Assembly (NCBI GenBank): GCA_043228905.1
Contig: JBHGNT010000004.1
Span: 19,530,001-19,594,000, forward strand
Length of the DNA: 64,000 nt
DNA from: Azolla caroliniana
Lineage: Eukaryota > Polypodiophyta
Direction: 5' to 3'
This document shows, piece after piece, positions 56,637-64,000 of the stretch (positions are counted from its first letter, which is position 1; every line of letters starts with the position of its first letter). A program made the position numbers and the translations under genes. The notes under the pieces were generated by a model. That model did not search any database and was not told the origin of the DNA. It saw only the letters and a program-made list of their open reading frames with translations.

Positions 56637-57050
56637 TCGATTTGGTTAGATTTTTAACAACCCTGACTTTGAGATATATTTGGAGTTACGCTACTATTCA
56701 CGATGCGGCTATTATTCACAATATGGTTTTGATGCAAGGTATTTGATGTTATGTTTTCATTCATCTTCGTGTACGGTTTATTATAACGAAGTTCTTGTTG
56801 GTGTATGGTTTATTATAAGGAATCCGGTTAGGGCATGCAATCCTCCATGTTGTAGGCATTGTGTTACTTGTGGGATTGGAACCCATAATCCCTTGGTTTC
56901 AAGTCAAGTGGCTTATCGGTTAGGCCAGACGCGCTTCATTGTCATTTTGGTTGTTACACAATGGATTTGAGATGAAGTTATTGTTCACAACTTTTTATGT
57001 ACGGCTGTTTACAAGCAATGGGATCATGTTTTGCACTCCTTGTTGTTGTG

Positions 57051-57123
57051 CACGCCTAGTGGGACTTGAACCCACAATCCCTTGATAAGAAGTGAAGTGC
57101 CTTATCCATTAGGCCACAAGCGA
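57051..57123 (-). pseudogene. tRNA-Arg-like copy with altered anticodon loop
   Basis: Forward GATAAGAAGTGAAG replaces GATTAGAAGTCAAG, which changes the loop and a stem pair, and the 5' acceptor end is diverged. Confidence 0.65.
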
Positions 57124-57307
57124 TTGATTTGGTTATAACTTTAGTTACCCAGACTTCTAGATAGATTTAGACTTATGTTACTATTCACAATATGGTTTTG
57201 ATGCAATGTATTTGATGTCACGTTTTCTTTCGTCGTCGTGTACGGTTTATTATCAAGAAGTTTGTCTTGGTGTACGATTTATTACAAGGAATCCGATCAG
57301 GGCGTAA

Positions 57308-59940
57308 GCACTTCGGCACCTTTTGAATATAATCGGACTAGGACAGTTGGAGAGTCTTTGTCATCTGATTTCACTTGATCCTCATGCCTAGTATGTGTTG
57401 GGCTTGTCCGAGTTCCTTCATCACAAATTTGTTGTGAAGGAGCCACTTTAGCTTTTCAGTTTCGGCTTGATTGGTCCCTATAATCAGTTTGTCGTTGACA
57501 TATAGGACCAAATAGAGTCGGGACTCGTCAGCTAGCTGCTAAGTGTACATAGTGGGTTGGAGTCGGACCGGCGGTAGCTAAACCATCAGATATATGTATT
57601 GAACTTTTGATACAACATTCTCGGCGCTTGTTTTAAGCCATAAAGGCTTTTCTTCAGTCAATATAAGAGGTGACCTTCTTGCCCCGTCCCCGTGAAGCTT
57701 TCCAGTTGAGACATGTAGATGTCTTCTTCCAGATCTCCATGTAGGAATGTCATCGTGACGTCTACTTGCTCAAGGTGTAGGTCTTCTATCGCTACAACTC
57801 CGAGTAGGAGCCAAAGGGTGGTCATCTTGAATACTAGCGAGAAGATCTCATTATAGTCGACTCCATGTTCTTGTTTGTATCCCCTTGCAATGAGACGAGC
57901 TTTGTATTTGGGTTTTTACGAATCTGATACATATTTGTATCTGAAGAGCCACTTGCAGTTTAGCGTCTTCCTTCCTGCTAGTAATTCAACCAGCTCCCAT
58001 GTTTGATTCTGATGAATCGAGTCCATCTATGGTCTAATGGCTTATAACCATGTATTGGCATCCGGCACAACTAAAGCTTCCTTGTAAGAGCTTGGTTCGC
58101 ATGCTTCCATTTAGTTGACGTAGTCAAGGCCTGGTTGATAGAACTTTGTTGGCCTTCAAACTCATCCGGATCTCCTCAGTACTGTCTTATTCAGTTCGGA
58201 TACTTCGATCGATTTGGTTGGTCAATCGGCTTTTGTGGAACCACTGTCTTCAAGAGTCCTGTTGGATGATTCACCCCTGGAATAGGATTTCAGCAATGTC
58301 GAATCATCCTCCCCTTCTTTAGGATCGATTGACCTTGTCCCCTTAGCCTTATTGGGTGTGGTAATTGAATCGACTTTGTCATTTTCGACTCTATCGTATT
58401 TAACTTGACGTTTCTCAGCTTCGCCTTTTTCAACTCTAGTCAATTCGGTTTTTCTTGGGCTGGCTCTTGCCAATCTCTAAGTGGAATCAGATTATATTTT
58501 GATTAATGGGCCTCTTGCCAATTTAGATTCGGCAGGGGGTTCGCTAGCTGAGTTGAGTTCGACTATTGGTCAAATCTCCAATTCGGCCCAGTAGTCGGTC
58601 CTTCTATGACATCTATGTCGATTTCAAATGAAACCTTTTTGCAAACCATTTTTGGTTGGTTCCATTCAAAGAGAATCGAGTCTTCATTGAAGACTACATC
58701 ACTACTTCAGATCAGTTTCCAGTTCTTTGGGTCCCATAGCCGATAGTTGAAGTCCCCACCAGTTCCATAACCGAGAAATAAGCACTTAAGTGCATGGGGT
58801 GCCATCTTGGTCCTTTTGTCCCAAGGGATGAATGCATAGGTGTCGCATCCAATAATAGAGCTTGTTGTAGGTCGGCATTTTGCCTGACCCTTGCCGACTG
58901 TTTTCGGTTGGTTCCATTAAGAGAGAATGGAGTCTTCATTGAAGACTACGTCACCACTTCAAATCAGTTTCCAGTTCTTTGGGTACCATAGCCAATAGTT
59001 GAAACCTAGATCGGTTCCATAACCGAGAAATATGCACCTAAGTGCATGGGGTGCCAGTTTGGTACTTTTGTCCCTAGGGATGAATGGATAGGCTTCGCAT
59101 CCGAATAACGAAGCCTGTGTAGGTCGGTGTTTTGCCTAACCATAGTGTTTGTGGCACTTTGAGCCGCAATGCCCTCAATGGTGATAGATTTATCAAATAG
59201 ATGACCATATGTAGTGCCTCGGCCTAGAATTCCAGGTTTAGCCCAGAGTGCTGGAGCATTGTCGTCACTCTCTCCTAGATTGTCCGGTTGATCCCTTCTA
59301 CCACACTTTTTTGCATGGGAGTATAGGGAATGGTCTTTTGATGCTGAATCCCTTTGTGAGATAGGTATTGTTTGAAGGCTCGTGAGGTCTATTCACCTCC
59401 ATTATCGTATTGGAGTTTCTTCAATCAGTATCGTGATGAGTTCTCCACTTCGGCTATCCACCAAGTGAAGACCTCGAGCACTTTATCTTTCGACCTAATC
59501 CAGTAGGCCCAGACTTTCTGTGTACAGTCATCTAAGAATGTGATGAAGTACCAGGAGCCTCCTAGTGACCTTTCGGGCATTGGCCCACATATATCTGTGT
59601 GAACCAGCTCTAGGGGTTGTCATACCATCTCATAATGGAGAGAGTGCAGACTTCGGGTCTGTTTCCCGTAATGACAATGCTCAAAGAAGTTCGTCTTTGT
59701 TTGGAGCTTTAGGATGTAGCCGATCGCCATTAGCCGGTCTAGTCCGACTTGAGACATATGGCCGAGTCGGCCATGCCATAAGTTAGAATCTAGTGATTCA
59801 ACTATATTCATTGTGCCCTCGAGATTGATCGGCATCAATGGATACATGTTGTTGTATTTGCGTCCGCTCCCGATTCCAGCTTGCAGACAACTCTCATTGG
59901 AGTCCCACTCTTCTTCTTCGCATGCCTTCAAAGAGCTCCA
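57308..59940 (-). pseudogene. copia-4 fragment: integrase to RT (minus)
   Basis: Third copia family, without LTRs. From high to low coordinates: GAG-pre-integrase (59931-59620; SNLWHGRLGHMSQVGLDRLM, then FFEHCHYGKQTRS), integrase core (about 59610-59150), integrase C-terminal GYGTGGDFNYRLWDPKNWK, a charged linker (58473-58222; EKGEAEKRQVKYDRVENDKV), and RT (about 58150-57310) with NQTWELVELLAGRKTLNCKW, QEHGVDYNEIFSLVFKMTT, FLHGDLEEDIYMSQ and KKSLYGLKQAPR. Stops and frame changes are frequent. The C-terminal integrase segment is present twice. RNase H, gag and protease are absent. Confidence 0.85.
58661..59140. repeat. Tandem duplication of about 250 bp in copia-4 integrase
   Basis: Segment 58661-58880 and segment 58911-59140 are diverged copies. 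Shared strings include GAGTCTTCATTGAAGACTAC, CAGTTTCCAGTTCTTTGGGT, CCATAACCGAGAAATA and GTGCATGGGGTGCCA. The copies differ at roughly one base in ten. Confidence 0.85.
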
Positions 59941-60554
59941 TCCTTAAGGAAATACTTGTACGGCTTCTTCCGAATTCGGTAGAAGTCTTCCGTCGACCAA
60001 GATTCATCTCTTTGGAGATAACTCAAGTATTTCCAGATCTCCACAAATGCGCCTTCGTAGTCCTCTTCTATGAAAGTAGTCAGCACCCGAGTAGGAACTT
60101 GTAAAGAAGTCCAAGCCAACATCTTCTTCATCAGAATGTCGATCTTCTTCTCCATCGTATCTCGCTCGTGATAGCATGTCTGCAACGACATTACACTTCC
60201 CAACTACATGAGGAATCTCAGGGTTGAGTGATTTGATACATGTGATTCAACGTAACATGGCAATATCTGTTGTACTACAACTAGATATCATGCCCAAGAT
60301 TGGTAGGCAATCTGTCTCGATTATGAATTCTGCTCCAATGAGGTAATCACGATCAGACTTGATCGCCAATACGATTCCCCATAGTTCCCTCTTCACTTCG
60401 GCATACCTTCTTTGCCTGTCACTTAACACTTTTGCGCCAAACCGAATTGTGTATCTGTTGCAATCTTTGTATTCTGGGTTGATAACCCATCCATTCCAGT
60501 TGGACTAGTATCCACGGTCATGAAAATGGACTTGCCTTTTGAATAGTTCACCTT
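59941..60554 (-). pseudogene. gypsy-D fragment: RNase H to pre-integrase (minus)
   Basis: Fragment of the gypsy-B/C lineage. RNase H part: VLSDRQRRYAEVKRELWGIV, SDRDYLIGAEFIIETDCLPI, then a stop at about 60247 and VGKCNVVADMLSRARYD. After a frameshift come EEDYEGAFVEIWKYLSYLQR and RIRKKPYKYFLKDGAL, matching the linker before the integrase in gypsy-B and gypsy-C. The fragment ends at about 59941, directly against copia-4, and on the other side is cut by the chromovirus-2 LTR. Confidence 0.85.
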
Positions 60555-61012
60555 CTGTAATTATTAGAGATATGCCCTAATGTAAGCATATGATAGGATA
60601 AAAGATAGATAGATAGAAAGGAGAGAGAGAAAGAAGGGTGCCTATCCACCCGACCACCCACTAGCAAAGGGATCGAGATAGAATCGAGCCTTGATCAGCG
60701 TCCCATACCACCGCCATGGCGTCGAGTCTTACCTGGTGCTAGTGCGCTCGCAACAAGAGTTGACCCACCACGAAACAGAGTCTCAATGTAGTCAAGATAT
60801 CATCAAATGAGGTTAGCTAGGCCTCATATTTATAGCGATACCCAAGGCCCCCAGGCAAGTTCACACTTGGCCTAATGGGTTGTCTCAATCCCGAGGATTA
60901 AAAGTAATCCTCCCCTTCTTTACACTCTAGTTTAACCCTCACACTTATGCACGTGTATAGAATACTACGATAAATTCTCACCACGGGATATTATATGGTC
61001 ATTCCCATAACA
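60555..61012 (-). mobile_element. chromovirus-2 3' LTR
   Basis: About 458 bp, starting TGTTATGGGAATGACC on the minus strand at 61012. It is homologous to 20103-20556 along its length, with a GATA-type microsatellite at about 60603-60617. The low-coordinate end is placed near TAATTATTAGAG by comparison with chromovirus-1. Confidence 0.85.
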
Positions 61013-61013
61013 T

Positions 61014-61027
61014 AATCCCCCTCCTTA
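61014..61027 (-). other. chromovirus-2 polypurine tract
   Basis: The minus strand reads AAGGAGGGGGATTA just before the 3' LTR. Confidence 0.8.
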
Positions 61028-61029
61028 AA

Positions 61030-62161
61030 ACATTGCACTCTTGCAATGGAAAGTTAGGGAAGTTAGTTCTAAGAGTATTTTCGCGTTCCCATGTGGCATC
61101 TTTGATAGATTTATCCATCCATTTAATTTTAAATTCTCGGATTATTTTAGTACGTAGATTTCTTGTTTTAACATCGAGAACTCTTTCTGGTACATGTGGT
61201 TTAGAATATAATTCTTTAGAAGTAACCAGAGTTTCAGTTGTAACTGTATTGTCGCTAGAACCTAGAAGTTCTTTTAGACGATTTACATGAAAAACTAGAT
61301 GAATTTCAATGCCATCGGGAAGAGCGAGACGAGAAGCTGATGAACCAATGCGTTTGAGGACTTGAAAACGTCCACAAAACCGTGGAGCTAACTTAGCGCA
61401 CTTACCCGTAGACAATGTCTTAGAATTGTGAGGTACACGTAAAAATACCTTTTGTCCAAGGTTTTGTGGACCTTTTCAAGTCCACAAAACCGTGGGGCTA
61501 ACTTAGCACACTTACCTGTAGACAATGTCTTAGAATTGTGAAGTGCACGTAAAAATACCTTCTGTCCAAGGTTGAATACACGAGGTTGCCTATCATGATT
61601 AGCGTAAAAACGCACTCTATCTTGAACTATTTTTATATTATCTCGTGCAATATGCAACATATCATGCATATCCTGAAGAAATTTTTGCGTACTTCGTAAC
61701 ACATCATGATGTATATTAACATCAATTGGGGCTCGTGGGCGAAAACCATACATCAACATAAATGGACTATATCTCGTCGACGTATGCTTGGAGCTGTTAT
61801 AAGCAAACTCCAATTTTGGGAGATAACGTTCCCATTTTGTTGGTTTTGCACCAATGTATGCTCGAAGCATGTCCTCAATAATTTGATTTACTCATTTTGT
61901 CTATCCATCGGATTGAGGATGATTTGTGGAGCTCATGCTCAATGTAGTTTCTAACTTCTTCAGGGACGTGTGTCTAGAAGTCACTAGTAAACTTTGGATC
62001 TTGATAACTTACGATATCCATCGATAACCCATAAAAATGAAATAACTCATCAACGAGTTGGTAAGCCAATTCAGGAGCTGTTATTGGGGTTTTATTAGCA
62101 ATAAATCTGGCCATTTTAGTTAGTCTATCAACCACAACCCAGATGGCATCATGGCCTTTTT
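61030..62161 (-). pseudogene. chromovirus-2 integrase C-terminus and chromodomain
   Basis: Segment 61870-61388 gives the integrase end: WERYLPKLEFAYNSSKHTST, SPFMLMYGFRPRAPIDV and FYANHDRQPRVFNLGQKVFL. Segment 61415-60999 gives KCAKLAPRFCGRFQVLKRIG (GPY/F-like region), LVFHVNRLKELLG, and a chromodomain (PERVLDVKTRNLRTKIIREF, IKWMDKSIKDATWE) with its conserved W and E. A 109-bp tandem duplication (61370-61478 and 61479-61587) breaks the frame between them. Upstream of 61870 the frame is degraded up to the solo LTR. Confidence 0.88.
61370..61587. repeat. 109-bp tandem duplication in chromovirus-2 integrase
   Basis: GTCCACAAAACCGTGG starts at 61370 and again at 61479. Each copy continues through GTAGACAATGTCTTAGAATTG to TTGTCCAAGGTT, with about five differences between copies. 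Confidence 0.88.
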
Positions 62162-62793
62162 TGTTGGGAGACAGGTCCCTCCGGATGGGAAGGGAGAAGA
62201 ACAGTGCTGATAAGCAAACCGGATGAGGAGTACCCGGCTACGGAGAGCCGGATGGTGCAGACCCGGTGAGAACCGGATGAGGAGTACCCGGCTACGGAGA
62301 GTCGGATGGTGTAGACCCGGTGAGAAGCGCTCTCCGGATGAAGAGACATATTTGTAAATATGTTTCTGAGAGTCCATCGTGGCTATATTTGTAAATAGCC
62401 GAAAAGTCATATTAGTATAAATATGACTTAGGGCAAACCTTTTGTTGTTGTTGTCATTCTTGTTTTGCACGAGATTAGAGCGCGGAACTGTGTACAGAGA
62501 GAGAGAGAGAGAAAGAGGTCGTCGCCTCTGTTGTAACCGCCGCCTGTGGCGAGGATCGTGAGCACGAGGTCGTTGCCTCCGTAAACTCACTGTTGTACAT
62601 TCTAGCATAGTGATAGTTAGCAGCCTGTGGGCTACCGTGGTTTTTCCCCTTAGTTTGGGTTTTCCACGTAAACATCCTGTGCACTCCTTTCTTCTCCTTT
62701 GTGTCATGTCGCTCATTATTTCCCGTTTTCTGTGTATGATTCTAAGCTCGGTTGTGGCCGAGCGTTGCGTATAGGGAGCGTTTAGTTACGACA
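62162..62793 (+). mobile_element. copia solo LTR inside chromovirus-2
   Basis: 632 bp, TGTTGGGAGACAGG...GTTACGACA, flanked by TTTTT on both sides (62157-62161 and 62794-62798). It belongs to the copia-1/copia-2 LTR superfamily: CCGGTGAGAACCGGATGA strings, a CATATTAGTATAAATATGAC region and a GA run at 62496-62512. A 54-bp segment is tandemly duplicated (about 62218-62325). No internal coding sequence. Confidence 0.88.
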
Positions 62794-62798
62794 TTTTT

Positions 62799-64000
62799 GG
62801 GTGCGAGGAAGGCTAACAATAAAATCCATGGATATACTTTCCCACTTATTTTTGGGAATGTCCAAGGGATGTAAAAGTCTTGCGGCTTTAAGTTGCTTGG
62901 CTTTGTGAACCTAACATTGGTGACATTTAGTCACGTAGCTATGTATGTCAGGACGCATCTTAGGCCAATAGAATTGCGTGGAGATGAGAACGAGTGTACG
63001 ATGTATTCCAGGGTGCCCTGCTAAGGGTGCATCATGGCATTCAAAAAGAATTCTCTTTTTGACCTCAAGAAAATCTAGAACACAGACTTTCCCATTACGG
63101 TAGAGCAGACCATTAGCAATGTGGAAGGATTCCTTCGAGGATGTGGTGGTGTCTGTTCCAAACTCAACTCTTGCCCAGTATTTCTCAAAATAATTGTCAT
63201 CGGGATACTTTCCTCAAAGGTGATCATAAAGATCTGATGTTATTTCAATGAAGCTAAGCATGTTAACTTCACGGATGTGACTTAGTGCCCATCATGCCTT
63301 ACGACCTTTCAGGTCTTGTTGGTCACAAAAATATTTCAAGGACTCGTGGTCCGTAGTTACCACAAAACGATTTCCATAAAGATAATGGCGCCATGTTATG
63401 AGCGCATGTATAATTGCAAATAATTCCTTTTCTTGAACGGTATACCGCCATTGACCAGAATCAAGTTTCTTACTCTCGAATGTTATTGGTTTACCATCTT
63501 GATATAAGACAACACCTATAGCATAATCGTTTGCATCAGTTTCAACTTCAAAAAATTTTGAAGGATCAGGTAAAAGAAGCGAAGGAGTCTTGCACACCAG
63601 GTCCTTGAGTTCCTTAAAGGTGAGGTCTAGTGGAGCATTCCACACAATAGGTTTTGTCGACTTGCGCGTTTGACCTTTTAGAAGATCAGTAAACGCCGTA
63701 GTCAATTGGGAGTAATTACGAAGGGATTTTTGCAACAACCTGACAAAACCAACAAATAATCGAACTTCTCGAATATTTCGAAGAGTGGGCCAAAGATTGA
63801 TTTCTCGATGCGAGAATGATCAATTTCAACTCCTCGTTCGGTTATGAGATGTCCAAGATAAGTAATTGATTTCTTGAAGAACTCACATTTTGAGATCTTC
63901 GTATAGAATTGCTTGTCGCGTAATGTTTGTAAAACAAAGCAAACATGTTTAGCATGGTCTTGTAATGTAAGACTATAAACTAGAATATCATCCAAGAAAA
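62799..64000 (-). pseudogene. chromovirus-2 RT, RNase H and integrase start
   Basis: RT end at 63995-63702 (MDDILVYSLTLQDHAKHVCF, the catalytic FLDD box cut by the window edge). RNase H at 63738-63292 (VETDANDYAIGVVLYQDGKP, TVQEKELFAIIHALITWRHY, TTDHESLKYFCDQQDL). The following 63290-62800 region is integrase N-terminal and broken. Compared with chromovirus-1, about 70 bases are missing near 63290 (between GACTTAGTGC and CCATCATGCC), which removes the end of RNase H. Confidence 0.88.

Larger units (their letters stand above)
56477..57307. repeat. tRNA-Arg tandem array, block 4
   Basis: The same unit type resumes after gypsy-C. It holds TCT modules at 56564-56636 and 57051-57123 and a TGA-loop module at about 56873-56935. 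The array is cut at about 57307 (ATCCGATCAGGGCGT) by copia-4. Confidence 0.88.
60555..64000 (-). mobile_element. chromovirus-2, 3' part of a Ty3/gypsy element (minus)
   Basis: Same family as chromovirus-1, running off the right end of the window. From high to low coordinates: RT (from 64000), RNase H, integrase, chromodomain, polypurine tract and 3' LTR (60555-61012). A copia solo LTR (62162-62793) is inserted within the integrase. It appears to have landed in gypsy-D. Confidence 0.9.

Noticed and set aside
391-57123. CRISPR-like arrays of regularly spaced repeats
   Set aside because: The repeats are tRNA modules hundreds of bases apart in a plant-type genome, with no short direct repeats, unique spacers or cas genes.

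Overview
This window looks like a nuclear segment of a large, repeat-rich land-plant genome. The evidence is plant-type Ty1/copia and Ty3/gypsy LTR retrotransposons with a TGGTATCAGAGC (initiator-Met) primer site, a chromodomain gypsy element, degenerate TTTAGGG telomere-type repeats, and nuclear-type tRNA-His(GTG) and tRNA-Arg(TCT) sequences. No host protein gene, rRNA or CRISPR is visible. Every sizeable coding frame belongs to a transposon and all but one element are badly decayed. The species cannot be named from the sequence.

Layout. (1) 1-4252, 9417-10720 and 11637-13509: a tandem array of about 918-bp units, each carrying one clear tRNA-His(GTG)-like gene plus several more decayed tRNA-like modules. 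(2) 4253-9416: minus-strand copia element (copia-1), cut off inside its reverse transcriptase and interrupted by a gypsy solo LTR at 5894-7424. (3) 10721-11636: insertion with telomere-like motifs. (4) 13510-16489: sequence without a recognised gene, then a plus-strand gypsy wreck. (5) 16490-20556: minus-strand chromovirus with its 5' LTR but no gag. (6) 20557-21831, 34250-41771, 48572-49195 and 56477-57307: a second tandem array, built from tRNA-Arg(TCT)-like modules. (7) 21832-34249: plus-strand copia-2, whose 5' LTR is split by a complete gypsy-B (22280-29572). (8) 41772-48571: plus-strand copia-3 with a perfect 5-bp target duplication, itself hit by a gypsy solo LTR (46543-47426). (9) 49196-56476: minus-strand gypsy-C, nearly intact, with LTRs 778/780 identical. 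(10) 57308-64000: copia-4 fragment, gypsy-D fragment, and the 3' half of a second chromovirus carrying a copia solo LTR.

The most noteworthy points are the two independent satellite-like arrays built from decayed tRNA genes, with four of nine tRNA-His copies still identical, and one gypsy lineage (gypsy-B, -C and two solo LTRs). That lineage shares 4-bp target duplications of NCGT/CCAT type, a DHGS protease site, a PFLDDIP polymerase box, and a conserved gag-pro stop context (GAT TTT TAA/TAG) from which pol runs on in the -1 frame without an ATG. A heat-shock-element hairpin lies in the copia-3 leader.
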